Below are positions 5,912 through 14,749 of a stretch of DNA of 39,821 nt, piece after piece. The translations under genes and the position numbers were made by a program. Location of the stretch: contig CAMENZ010000013.1 in assembly GCA_945928865.1 (NCBI GenBank), forward strand, positions 1 through 39,821, read 5' to 3'. Each line of letters starts with the position of its first letter. Position 1 is the stretch's first letter. The notes under the pieces were generated by a model. The model was given only the letters and a program-made list of their open reading frames with translations, searched no databases and was not told the DNA's origin. Source of the DNA: an uncultured Clostridia bacterium. Its GTDB lineage: Bacteria > Bacillota > Clostridia > Peptostreptococcales > Anaerovoracaceae.

Positions 5912-8719
5912 GTGGCAAATAGAATAAAGGGAATTACCGTTGAAATCGGCGGAGATACTACCGGTCTTGATAAAGCCTTAAAAGGTGTAAATTCTACCAT
6001 TAAAAATACGCAGTCACAGCTTCGTGATGTAAACAGGCTACTTAAACTTGATCCTTCCAATGCTAAGTTACTTGCACAAAAACAGCAGTTACTGCAAAAG
6101 GAAATTTCTGAAACTAAAAGCAAACTGGATGCATTAAAAGAGGCAGATAAGCAGGCAAAAGTACAGCTTGAAAATGGAGAGCTTGGTCAAGATAAATATG
6201 ATGCCCTTCAAAGAGAAATTATTGAAACGGAAAACAACCTAAAAGCACTTGAAGAAGAGGCAAAAAAAGTCCCATCAGCACTATCTGTTTCCATGAAAGA
6301 GACAGGAGATAAAATTAAAGCAGTTGGGGAAAAGACTACTGAAGTTGGTAAAGGCCTATCTACTCATGTAACAGCACCTATTGTAGCAATGGGTGCTGCT
6401 TCACTTGCTGCCTTTAATGAAGTCGATAAGGGAATGGATATCATCACGCAAAAGACAGGTGCATCCGGCAAAGCCTTAAAGGAAATGCAAGATAGCATGA
6501 AAAACCTTGCCACTTCCATTCCTACAGACTTTGAAACAGCAGGCGCAGCTATAGGAGAAGTAAACACTAGATTTGGGCTTACAGGAAAGAAACTAGAGGA
6601 GCTATCCGGTAAATTCATAAAGTTTGCCCAGCTTAATAATACGGATGTATCTACTGCTATTGATAATACCCAGAAGGTCATATCAGCCTTTGGACTAAAA
6701 GCAGAAGATGCAGGAGCCTTACTTGATACTATGAATGCTGTTGGACAAAGAACCGGTATCAGCATGGATACTCTTGCAAAGAGTATGGTGACAAACTCAG
6801 CATCACTTCAACAACTAGGATTTTCCGCATCGGATGCTGCTAATTTCTTAGGCAATGTTGAAATGTCAGGAGCAGATACCTCACAAGTTATGACGGGTTT
6901 ATCTAAGGCACTTTCTAATGCAACAGCAAACGGAAAGCCTATGAAAGAGGCATTAAAAGACATCCAAGACAGCATGGCTAATGCAAAATCAGATACGGAA
7001 GGACTTGATGCAGCAATTGACCTATTTGGTAAAAAGGCAGGTCCTGCAATCTATCAGGCTTGTAAGAATGGATCACTTTCCTTTGAAGAACTTGGAACAT
7101 CTCTAAAAGAGAATCTTGGAAATGTAGATAGCACTTTTAATGAAACTTTAGATCCTATTGATAAATTTAAGACTTCTATGAACAGTCTAAAGATTGTGGG
7201 TGCGGATGTTGGAAATTCTCTAATGACAGTTCTTCAGCCAATGCTTGAGAGATTTGCTAAAAGCATGAAGTCTTTAAGTGAAAAGTGGAATAGTCTATCT
7301 CCCGGTATGCAGCAGGCTATTGTAAAAATAGCACTTATTGCAGCAACAGTAGGACCTGTTTTAGTAGTAATTGGGAAAGTCATCACAGCAGTAGGAACAA
7401 TTACATCAGCACTTGGGGGACTGATTGGTCTGCTTGGAGGAACCGCAACAGCAACTACAGCAGTAGGTGTTGCAGGAGGAGCAAGTGCAGCGGGAACAGC
7501 GGCTGCCGGTACTGCAGCAGGAGGTGCAGCTGTAGGTTTTGGAGCACTTAATGTTTCCCTTCTTCCAATCATAGCCATTATTGCAGCTATTATTGCAGCA
7601 GTTGTGGCCATCATTGCCATTATAAAAAATTGGGGTGCTATTACAGAGTGGTTTAAGGGCTTATGGGAAACAGTATCGACAGCCATCATGAGTATTTGGC
7701 AGAGCATCTCAGATTTCTTTAAAAGAATATGGGAAAGCTTGGTTAATATATTTACTACAGTTTGGGAAACTATCAAAAATGTACTAACTGTAGCACTCAT
7801 GTTTATCGTAGAGCTAATTAAAGGATACTTTGAACTGATTACTTTGCCATTTAGGTTTATTTGGGAAAACTGCAAAGAAACTATTACGGCGATTTGGGCT
7901 GCTATCAAAACTGTTATTATGACGGTTTTAAATGCCATCAGTACCTTTATTTCCACTGTTATGAATGCCATAAAAAATGTAATTACTACAGTGTGGAATG
8001 CCATTAGTACTACGATTTCTACCGTTCTTAATGCCATAAAAACAGTTATTACTACGATTTTTAATGCTGTAAAAACAGTTGTAACAAATATTTGGAATGC
8101 AATCAAAAATGTAATAGGAACCGTTGTTGACGGAATAAAAAATAAGGTGAGTTCAGTCTTTAATGCAGTATCAAGCACAGTAAGCTCGGTGTTTAATGGA
8201 ATAAAGAGTACAGCCACATCTATTTGGAACGGTATTAAGAGTGCTATCGTTACACCGATTGAAGCAGCGAAGGACAAAGTGAAATCCATGATTGATGCCA
8301 TTAAGGGATTTTTCTCAGGACTATCTTTAAAGCTTCCTCACATCAAACTGCCTCATTTTAGCATTAGTGGACACTTTTCACTGGCACCACCATCCATACC
8401 TCATCTATCCATTGATTGGTATAAGGAAGGCGGTATTATGAATGGTCCTACCTTGTTTGGAATGAACGGAAGTAGCCTAATGGCAGGAGGGGAAGCAGGA
8501 CCTGAAGCAATTCTGCCACTAACAGGTTTTTATACACAGCTTGAAAGGATGCTTACGGAAAAGCTAAATACTTCTGTTATGGAAAAATATCTGGCGATTA
8601 TTGCAGATAATTCATCAAAGGGGATTTATCTTGAAGATGGAACGCTGGTAGGGCATCTTCTTCCGGCAATTGATAGTGGACTTGGAGAGATGGCCAAAAG
8701 AAAGATAAGGGGGTGGTAG
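5912..8719 (+). CDS. Tape measure protein
   Basis: This 935-residue protein sets tail length and may form a channel for DNA injection. I chose the GTG at 5912, preceded at 7 bp by AAAGGAGG (5897-5904); a start at ATG 5882 would read through this site. It begins ANRIKGITVEIGGDTTGLDKALKG, the family opening, followed by a long coiled coil (about residues 25-115), a TP901-type core, Ala/Gly-rich hydrophobic segments near residues 480-570, and a run of 11-residue repeats of the form IWNAIKNVIxT between about residues 650 and 780. The end has the common GGEAGPEAILPL motif. Confidence 0.95.
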   Translation: MANRIKGITVEIGGDTTGLDKALKGVNSTIKNTQSQLRDVNRLLKLDPSNAKLLAQKQQLLQKEISETKSKLDALKEADKQAKVQLENGELGQDKYDALQREIIETENNLKALEEEAKKVPSALSVSMKETGDKIKAVGEKTTEVGKGLSTHVTAPIVAMGAASLAAFNEVDKGMDIITQKTGASGKALKEMQDSMKNLATSIPTDFETAGAAIGEVNTRFGLTGKKLEELSGKFIKFAQLNNTDVSTAIDNTQKVISAFGLKAEDAGALLDTMNAVGQRTGISMDTLAKSMVTNSASLQQLGFSASDAANFLGNVEMSGADTSQVMTGLSKALSNATANGKPMKEALKDIQDSMANAKSDTEGLDAAIDLFGKKAGPAIYQACKNGSLSFEELGTSLKENLGNVDSTFNETLDPIDKFKTSMNSLKIVGADVGNSLMTVLQPMLERFAKSMKSLSEKWNSLSPGMQQAIVKIALIAATVGPVLVVIGKVITAVGTITSALGGLIGLLGGTATATTAVGVAGGASAAGTAAAGTAAGGAAVGFGALNVSLLPIIAIIAAIIAAVVAIIAIIKNWGAITEWFKGLWETVSTAIMSIWQSISDFFKRIWESLVNIFTTVWETIKNVLTVALMFIVELIKGYFELITLPFRFIWENCKETITAIWAAIKTVIMTVLNAISTFISTVMNAIKNVITTVWNAISTTISTVLNAIKTVITTIFNAVKTVVTNIWNAIKNVIGTVVDGIKNKVSSVFNAVSSTVSSVFNGIKSTATSIWNGIKSAIVTPIEAAKDKVKSMIDAIKGFFSGLSLKLPHIKLPHFSISGHFSLAPPSIPHLSIDWYKEGGIMNGPTLFGMNGSSLMAGGEAGPEAILPLTGFYTQLERMLTEKLNTSVMEKYLAIIADNSSKGIYLEDGTLVGHLLPAIDSGLGEMAKRKIRGW

Positions 8720-8720
8720 T

Positions 8721-9395
8721 TTGAAATGCAGCGTAAGATTTGGAGATAAGGATTCATATAAAGACTATGGGCTTGTGGCAACCTCAAAACTCGTTGTAAA
8801 TCCACCATCGCCTATATTTGAGTTTTTAGAAGTTCCCGGAAAAAATGGACAGATAGATATGTCCGATGTTCTTACAGGAGAAATTATCTATAGCAATCGC
8901 GTGGGTGACTTTGATTTTGTTGTTACTAAAGGAAATTTCGAAGAAACCTACTTAAGAGTATTAAATGAACTTCATGGAAGGAAGATGATGATTGTACTTT
9001 CAGAGGATCCTACATTTTATTACGAAGGTAGAATCAGTATAAATAATGTTAAGACAGATAAGAACTACAACTACATTTCTATCTCATATAACCTGCAACC
9101 TTTTAAGTTCTATTTTTCAGAAGAGGGGCTTTTGGAAGAAAGTATCAGTGTAGTGGCTACAGGAATAGATAAGACGGTTGTGATTAAAGGAGAAAGTAAA
9201 AATGTGATTGTACCAAACATTGATGTAATTGAGATAGGAGAGATAGGTTTTGGTGTAAGGTTTGATGGAGTTTCTTTCTCGCTTTCAAAAGGAATAAACC
9301 GCTTTGTTGATATAAGGCTGCAAGGAAGTAACGCTACTTTGGTGTTTTACGGGAAAGGAAGAGCAACCATTAGGTATAGAAGGGGGATTATATAA
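8721..9395 (+). CDS. Distal tail protein (Dit)
   Basis: This 224-residue protein starts at TTG 8721, right after AAGGGGGTGG at 8707-8716. The pattern DYGLVATSKLVVNPPSP and FLEVPGKNGQIDMSDVLTG is the Dit (SPP1 gp19.1-like) N-terminal beta-sandwich, and VLSEDPTFYYEGRISI is the familiar belt-domain stretch. Dit forms the hexameric hub to which the tail endopeptidase/receptor-binding parts attach. Gene order after the tape measure supports it. Confidence 0.92.
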   Translation: MKCSVRFGDKDSYKDYGLVATSKLVVNPPSPIFEFLEVPGKNGQIDMSDVLTGEIIYSNRVGDFDFVVTKGNFEETYLRVLNELHGRKMMIVLSEDPTFYYEGRISINNVKTDKNYNYISISYNLQPFKFYFSEEGLLEESISVVATGIDKTVVIKGESKNVIVPNIDVIEIGEIGFGVRFDGVSFSLSKGINRFVDIRLQGSNATLVFYGKGRATIRYRRGII

Positions 9396-12223
9396 TGTAT
9401 TTCATAAAACTGGATGATAACTACCTATATTATCCTGGAGATGATAAGGCAGTCCTTGTGGACCCTGTCCTTGAACTTAGACTTGATAGTGCAGGAAAAT
9501 TATCCTTTATCTGTCCAAAAGAAAATCCCTTATATGACAAACTATATAACAGAAAATCAATGGTAAGTGTCTATAGGGATAAGAAAGAAATCTTTTATGG
9601 AGAGGTTAGAAATCAAGAGAAGGACTTTTCAGGCAATAAGAAGGTATTGGTTGCGGGCGTGTTAAGTTTTTTATCAGACAGCGTGCAAAACCAAAATGAA
9701 TATCATGGACTAAGTCCAAGAGCCTTTTTAACAAAACTTATTGATGCACATAATCTGCAGGTAGAAGATAAGAAAAAATTTCATGTGGGAATCGTTACGG
9801 TAACAGATCCCAACGATTCTTTGTATCGCTTTACCAATTATGAAACGACTTATCAGGCAATTACAGAAAAATTAGTGGATAGACTAGGAGGATACCTACG
9901 TGTTCGTCATGAAAAAGAGAAACTTTATCTTGATTATCTAGCCCTTAAAGATATAGGAAAGCTAAGTAAACAAATCATATCCTTTGGACTTAATCTTCTA
10001 GATTATACGGAAAGTATATCAGCAGAAAACATAGCAACGGCAGTGATTCCACTGGGAGTAGAAATTCAATCTGAAGGAAATGACATCTTAAGAAAGTATG
10101 TAGATATTACATCTGTAAATGATAAAAAGAACTATCTTGTAAATACGGAGGCACAAAAAAACTTTGGCTGGGTTTGTAGTGTGGTGCGTTTTGAGGATGT
10201 GAAAGTGCCGGAAAACTTAATGCGAAAGGGAAGGCAGTGGCTTTTGGAAAATCAGTTTGAAGAGGTAGTGCTTGATTTAACAGCAGTTGATTTATCCCTT
10301 CTTGGCTCTGATTATGAAAGTATTGATGTAGGAGATAAAGTAAGATGTATTGCAAAGCCGTATGGAATGGATAAAGTCTTTTCTATATTTAAAAAGAGCA
10401 TCCCCTTATCAAAACCGGCAAGTGCAAAACTTACACTTGGAGAAAAATCATCTTCCTCTTTTACTTCTCATACAGCAAATACCTATAAAAGTATTGAAAA
10501 AGAAGTGGAAAATGCTCGTAAAATCCAAAATGAAAATCTAAAGAATGCAGTAGATAATCTAACCGCACAGATGATGCAGGGACACCAAGGCGGATATAAG
10601 CTAACAGAGTATGATGAAAGTGGCAGATGGCTAAGAGACTTATATATGGACACCATGGATAAGAAGACAGCAACAAAAGTCCTGCAAGTGAATATGCAGG
10701 GAATCGGTGGAAGCTCTAATGGATATAAGGGACCATATAATGTGGGCATGACACTTGATGGTCAAATTTATGGAGATAGGATACTGGCAGGCTCTATTAC
10801 ATCAGAAAAGCTATCCGTTTCTTACACTTCCCAAGTGGAAAAACAAATTCTTGACTCTAAGACGGAGGCAATATCTGATACAGATAGAAAACTAAAAAGA
10901 TACTATACCATCGGTGAAGTGAATACAAGGTTTTTAGCTACAGATAGAAAAATTGAAGCAAGTGTAGAAACTGTAAATCAGAGGTTAGAGCAAAAGAACG
11001 GAAATTACTATGGAACGTATGAACCAAACTACGCCAGAGCACCGACAAATAGCTGGAATTCGGACGAAATCAGAAAAAGTCATGTAGGAGATTTTTTCTA
11101 TGATACCACTACCGGCTATGCCTATAGATACATTATGAAAAAACAAGGACTGGAGCTAAAGTTTAATGAAAGTTCAAGAACAGAAAGTGAGCGTTATGAC
11201 TGGGTGGAAATCTTCTATGAATTTGGTGGAAAGATTTATGCACTTCCAAGATGTGGTGGAACAAGTATAGGAGGGCAAACCGTATTTATTCCGTCCGATA
11301 AGTTTTGGCTTAACTGGAGGTGCGATGGTTCAGGACATGATTACTATGGATTTAAGATTGACTACATTAAAAAAGCGGATTCATATCAGGAAATGGTAGG
11401 AAGTGTATCTAGCCTTCCAACTGATGCAGGGGAGGTTATTAACTTTTCTGGAAGTAATTATCCTGAATCAGAACACTCGCCATACAAAGATGGTACGAGA
11501 ATGCTGTGGAAATATTCATCGTTAGAGAGTATCAGCTCCTCTATATCTTTTGACTGGGTGAGAGTAAAGGATAAGGACATACAGGCAGCTAAAGAAAAAG
11601 CAGAAACAGCCATCTCAAAAATATCTGTAGTGGAAGGCTCTATTTCATCAATGGTTAAAAAGGGTGAGTTTGGAACATATATGAGGCAAAACTACTATAG
11701 TTTTATCCTTGGGTTTAACGAGTCTAGTAATTATGTTCAAATAACATCAGGCGAAATAGGTTTATATAATGGGTCAATAAATAATTCTCAGAAAAGAGCA
11801 GTCTTTGATGAAAACGGAAACCACTTTTATCGTGACGGAAAGTATATAGGGAAAATCGGTACAAATGTATGGAAAGACAACGATTCACATAAGGGGCTTG
11901 TTTTTGATTTGGATGTAGATGGTAAGTATATGGCTTTTTCTCAACAAGAACATTCATCGCAGTCCAGCTATTCAACTATGCTTTGTTTTTCCAGAGCAGG
12001 AAGTATTTATAGCCAGTATGGTATTCATCTTGGCTGTAACTTATATGCTCATGGTTTTAAGATTATTGATCCACAGTGGGAAACAGGATTTGGAGTGAAT
12101 GCCACAATTAATTTTGTACAGGTACTTGATATGAATTCAGATGGAACAGTGGCCAGATGGGGTTCAAATGGTCGGATGACCTTTAAGGACGGAATACTAA
12201 TGGACTTAAATTATTACGGATAG
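9395..12223 (+). CDS. Tail-associated (endopeptidase-type) minor structural protein
   Basis: This 942-residue protein has an N-terminal third (about 1-360) matching the phage minor structural protein/Tal base: MYFIKLDDNYLYYPGD, VLDPVLELR-like strands and the conserved IGVEIQ-like block around residues 215-230 (AVIPLGVEIQ). It forms the tail tip below Dit. Residues 370-400 are helical (EKEVENARKIQNENLKNAVD), followed by a YDESGRWLRDLYMDT segment often seen before fibre-like C-termini. The last 500 residues look like beta-rich receptor-contact modules. No peptidase active site can be named with confidence. It overlaps Dit by one base (TAATG). Confidence 0.88.
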   Translation: MYFIKLDDNYLYYPGDDKAVLVDPVLELRLDSAGKLSFICPKENPLYDKLYNRKSMVSVYRDKKEIFYGEVRNQEKDFSGNKKVLVAGVLSFLSDSVQNQNEYHGLSPRAFLTKLIDAHNLQVEDKKKFHVGIVTVTDPNDSLYRFTNYETTYQAITEKLVDRLGGYLRVRHEKEKLYLDYLALKDIGKLSKQIISFGLNLLDYTESISAENIATAVIPLGVEIQSEGNDILRKYVDITSVNDKKNYLVNTEAQKNFGWVCSVVRFEDVKVPENLMRKGRQWLLENQFEEVVLDLTAVDLSLLGSDYESIDVGDKVRCIAKPYGMDKVFSIFKKSIPLSKPASAKLTLGEKSSSSFTSHTANTYKSIEKEVENARKIQNENLKNAVDNLTAQMMQGHQGGYKLTEYDESGRWLRDLYMDTMDKKTATKVLQVNMQGIGGSSNGYKGPYNVGMTLDGQIYGDRILAGSITSEKLSVSYTSQVEKQILDSKTEAISDTDRKLKRYYTIGEVNTRFLATDRKIEASVETVNQRLEQKNGNYYGTYEPNYARAPTNSWNSDEIRKSHVGDFFYDTTTGYAYRYIMKKQGLELKFNESSRTESERYDWVEIFYEFGGKIYALPRCGGTSIGGQTVFIPSDKFWLNWRCDGSGHDYYGFKIDYIKKADSYQEMVGSVSSLPTDAGEVINFSGSNYPESEHSPYKDGTRMLWKYSSLESISSSISFDWVRVKDKDIQAAKEKAETAISKISVVEGSISSMVKKGEFGTYMRQNYYSFILGFNESSNYVQITSGEIGLYNGSINNSQKRAVFDENGNHFYRDGKYIGKIGTNVWKDNDSHKGLVFDLDVDGKYMAFSQQEHSSQSSYSTMLCFSRAGSIYSQYGIHLGCNLYAHGFKIIDPQWETGFGVNATINFVQVLDMNSDGTVARWGSNGRMTFKDGILMDLNYYG

Positions 12224-12234
12224 GAGAAAATAAA

Positions 12235-12417
12235 ATGGCAGAACTAATTATCAACACGAATGAAGTCGTCATTAACGAAGGGATACTGAAAAAAGATGTA
12301 GTAAAAAAGCGGGAAGTAAAAGAAGATAAAAATACACTTCTTCTTGAAGAAATTAATCGAAAGCTGGATTTACTGCTTAAAGATAAGGAGGAAGAACATG
12401 GAGAAACCAACCATTAA
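12235..12417 (+). CDS. Small phage protein, unknown function
   Basis: This 60-residue charged protein follows TAGGAGAAAAT. It has a short beta start (MAELIINTNEVVINEGIL) and then a Lys/Glu-rich helix (LLLEEINRKLDLLLKDKEEE) likely to form a coiled coil. Its frame overlaps the next gene by 20 bp. It sits in the tail-tip/baseplate part of the late operon, so a structural or trimerisation role is plausible, but no family is recognised. Confidence 0.7.
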   Translation: MAELIINTNEVVINEGILKKDVVKKREVKEDKNTLLLEEINRKLDLLLKDKEEEHGETNH

Positions 12418-12679
12418 TTATGCTCTTGCCTATCAAAAGTTTAGGGGAGAATTAAACTCATATGTTGCAAACTTACAGCAGAAAATCCCCATTCCAACCT
12501 ATATGGTAGAGGGGATACTCTCAAGTATACTTTCTGATGTGAGGTCTGCTACCATTACAGAAAATGCACTAGAATTGGATGCTTTTAGAGAAAGCCTGGA
12601 TAAATACTATGAGGATCGAGAAAGAGAGTTTAATGATGAAATCCTAAAACTAAAGGCAAAAGATGAAGAAAAAGCATAG
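12398..12679 (+). CDS. Small phage protein, unknown function
   Basis: This 93-residue protein starts at ATG 12398 with AAGGAGG at 12385-12391. The sequence PTYMVEGILSSILSDVRSATI and a Glu/Lys-rich end (KYYEDREREFNDEILKLKAK) indicate an all-helical protein. Similar small helical proteins occur between the tail-tip gene and the fibre genes of Clostridia phages. No catalytic or binding motif is seen. Confidence 0.72.
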   Translation: MEKPTINYALAYQKFRGELNSYVANLQQKIPIPTYMVEGILSSILSDVRSATITENALELDAFRESLDKYYEDREREFNDEILKLKAKDEEKA

Positions 12680-12689
12680 GGAGTGACCA

Positions 12690-12986
12690 ATGCACAGAGG
12701 AACAACACCAATTCATATATTTCGGACAGATGTGGACTTAACAAATGCATCTGTCCTTTTTATTACCTACAAACAAAAGGGCAAGATCGTATTAGAAAAA
12801 AGCATCGAAGAAGTAACAATCCAAGGAGAGATAGTGACCGTAAGTTTATCACAAAAGGAAACACTCCTTTTTACTGAAGGGATTGTCACTATTCAGATAA
12901 GAGTAAAGTTTCCTGATGGCAGCACTATTGCCTCAAATCTAATACGAACAAGTGCTTATGAAATATTAAAGGAGGGTGAGATTTAA
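12690..12986 (+). CDS. Baseplate/BppU-like small beta protein
   Basis: This 98-residue beta-rich protein reads MHRGTTPIHIFRTDVDLTNA, then paired strands (VLFITYKQKGKIVLEKSI, VTVSLSQKETLLF, VTIQIRVKFPDGST). This resembles the N-terminal domain of baseplate upper proteins and related phage structural proteins that describe a field of 'T/S-x-E' strands. It ends at the ATG of the next gene (TAATG overlap). The assignment is by pattern and position only. Confidence 0.62.
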   Translation: MHRGTTPIHIFRTDVDLTNASVLFITYKQKGKIVLEKSIEEVTIQGEIVTVSLSQKETLLFTEGIVTIQIRVKFPDGSTIASNLIRTSAYEILKEGEI

Positions 12987-13198
12987 TGGCAGAAATTAAT
13001 GCAAGATTTAAAAGAGATGCACCGATGGAGGCGTCATTTGAAACCATTATTAGAGTGTCAGATGCATCAGCGTCTGATTACAATCGTCTAGTCAATCAGC
13101 CAAAGATAAATGAAGTAAAGCTGATTGGAAACAGAAGTCTTGAGGAACTCGGACTTAATTCAATTACAAATATTGAACTTGAAGAATTACTTAAATAA
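12986..13198 (+). CDS. Small phage protein, unknown function
   Basis: This 70-residue protein overlaps the preceding gene by one base and has GGAGGGTGA upstream. It ends PKINEVKLIGNRSLEELGLNSITNIELEELLK, a motif (VKLIGNRSLEELGL) common in short proteins encoded next to phage fibre genes. Function is unknown; a structural role is inferred from the operon. Confidence 0.72.
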   Translation: MAEINARFKRDAPMEASFETIIRVSDASASDYNRLVNQPKINEVKLIGNRSLEELGLNSITNIELEELLK

Positions 13199-13212
13199 CA
13201 GGAGGAAGAAAA

Positions 13213-13806
13213 ATGGCAATAAAATATTTAGATAACAACGGACTTTTATATGTATGGAAGAAACTAAAGGATACCTTTGTAAAAAAGACAGAGCTTGATG
13301 AAGTAAAGACGGCTATTCCAAAGAATGTAACAGATCTATTAGATGCTGAAAACTATGCACTTAAATCAAGTGTTCCAAGTAAGGTAGAGAGCCTAGAAGA
13401 TGCAGGTGATTATGCTAAGAAATCAGAAATTCCCCATAGAATTGATGGGTTGGAAGGTATTGAGGCTTATGCTAAAGTAGCGGCTATTCCTAAGAAAGTA
13501 GCAGAACTTGAGGACTATGCAGACTTTGTAAAAAAAGCAGAGCTTACTGAAGAAGTCAAAGGTCTTATTGGTAATGTAAAATCTATTGAGTTTTCTGTGG
13601 TAGAAGAACTTCCAGCTAGTGGTGAAAAGGCAACTATTTATCTTGTTTCAAATACTAAAGGCGATAATGATGCCTATGATGAATTTATCTGGCTGAATGA
13701 TAAGTTTGAAAAGATTGGTACAACATCAGTAGATCTTAGTGGTTATCTTAAAGCGGTGGATATTAGTAGTATTACAAATGAAGAGATTGATGCTCTTTTT
13801 GTGTAG
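13213..13806 (+). CDS. Tail fibre-like protein with 20-residue repeats
   Basis: This 197-residue protein begins MAIKYLDNNGLLYVWKKLKD, the usual head-proximal start of Firmicute phage fibre/appendage proteins. Residues 30-115 hold about four 20-residue repeats of the form V-x-x-L-x-D-A-x-x-Y-A-K-K-S-x-I-P, which suggests a trimeric fibrous shaft. A C-terminal beta module (ATIYLVSNTKGDNDAYDEFI) follows. GGAGGAAG precedes the ATG. Confidence 0.78.
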   Translation: MAIKYLDNNGLLYVWKKLKDTFVKKTELDEVKTAIPKNVTDLLDAENYALKSSVPSKVESLEDAGDYAKKSEIPHRIDGLEGIEAYAKVAAIPKKVAELEDYADFVKKAELTEEVKGLIGNVKSIEFSVVEELPASGEKATIYLVSNTKGDNDAYDEFIWLNDKFEKIGTTSVDLSGYLKAVDISSITNEEIDALFV

Positions 13807-13815
13807 GTGTTCTGT

Positions 13816-14328
13816 ATGGCTAAAAAGTTTTTAAGTAAGGAAGGGCTGGATAGGTTTTATGAAAAGATAAAGTCTAAATTTGCACTACTTGATAGTCCGG
13901 TATTCAAAGGAAGACCTATTGTAGAAACTCCGGAGTTTGAAAGAACAACGAAAAGTAAGGTTGTTGTGAATAAAGAGTACGTTTCAAAGATGTATGACCT
14001 TATCGTACAGTATATCGAATCGGAAAAGCCGGCATTTCACATACAGTTAAATATAAAGCCGAACGAATGGGAGAAATCAGAAGGTGTATTTAAGTGTAGT
14101 AGATTAAAAGAAAAAATGCAAAATGTCGAGCTTGATAAGGTATCTATATTTGTTCGTATAGATACTTTAAGGCTTGAGCCAAATAAATTAGCAGGCGTTC
14201 TAAAATATCCATTAGGTATAACAAATGAGCTAGTGATTTATACAACATCAGCACCGACTTATGAATTACCGATTATTATTGATTTATTTTTATCTACGGA
14301 TATGACAATGTGGTTAGGAGGAAATTAA
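13816..14328 (+). CDS. Phage appendage protein, unknown function
   Basis: This 170-residue protein starts MAKKFLSKEGLDRFYEKIKSKF, echoing the N-terminus of the previous gene and of fibre-like proteins in other Clostridia phages. The rest is beta-rich (FHIQLNIKPNEWEKSEG, VSIFVRIDTLRLEPN). I chose ATG 13816; an in-frame GTG at 13807 abuts the previous stop. Probably a receptor-binding or baseplate accessory part. Confidence 0.68.
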   Translation: MAKKFLSKEGLDRFYEKIKSKFALLDSPVFKGRPIVETPEFERTTKSKVVVNKEYVSKMYDLIVQYIESEKPAFHIQLNIKPNEWEKSEGVFKCSRLKEKMQNVELDKVSIFVRIDTLRLEPNKLAGVLKYPLGITNELVIYTTSAPTYELPIIIDLFLSTDMTMWLGGN

Positions 14329-14329
14329 C

Positions 14330-14749
14330 ATGAAAGAATTTTGGAATATGATTCAGATTTTATTTACAGCTGTTGGAGGATGGCTGGGATATTTTTTAGG
14401 AGGGTGCGATGGACTAATCATTGCACTTCTTTTATTTGTAGCCATTGATTACATCACAGGTGTGATGTGTGCAGTAGCGGATAAAAAGTTATCCAGCGAA
14501 GTAGGTTTTAAGGGGATTTGCAGAAAGGTGCTTATCTTTATGATGGTAGGTATCTCCAATATCCTTGATACAAAGATTATAGGAAGCGGCAGCGTTCTAA
14601 GGAGTGCTGTCATTTTCTTTTATCTATCTAATGAAGGCATCAGCCTTTTAGAAAATGCAGGACACCTAGGGCTGCCAATTCCGGAAAAGCTAAAAGTGGT
14701 TTTAGAGCAGTTACATGATAAGGAAAGAGGGGGAAAGAATAATGAGTAA
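14330..14749 (+). CDS. Phage holin (TcdE/Cph1-type)
   Basis: This 139-residue membrane protein fits the phage holin 4_1 family (toxin secretion/phage lysis holin). It has hydrophobic segments near residues 8-25, 29-50, 66-82 and 86-105 and the conserved LLLFVAIDYITGVMCA block, then KLSSEVGFKGICRKV. It forms membrane lesions that release the endolysin. The gene overlaps the amidase start by 8 bp, forming a lysis cassette. Confidence 0.94.
   Translation: MKEFWNMIQILFTAVGGWLGYFLGGCDGLIIALLLFVAIDYITGVMCAVADKKLSSEVGFKGICRKVLIFMMVGISNILDTKIIGSGSVLRSAVIFFYLSNEGISLLENAGHLGLPIPEKLKVVLEQLHDKERGGKNNE

Noticed and set aside
5596..6123. Minus-strand open frame across the SdpI end and tape measure start
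   Set aside because: It overlaps two good genes and the terminator between them and lacks a start signal.
7234..8301. Long minus-strand open frame (355 codons) opposite the tape measure gene
   Set aside because: It is antisense to a well-supported tape measure gene, rich in Val/Ala/Thr/Ile as expected from reading its repeats backwards, and has no ribosome site.
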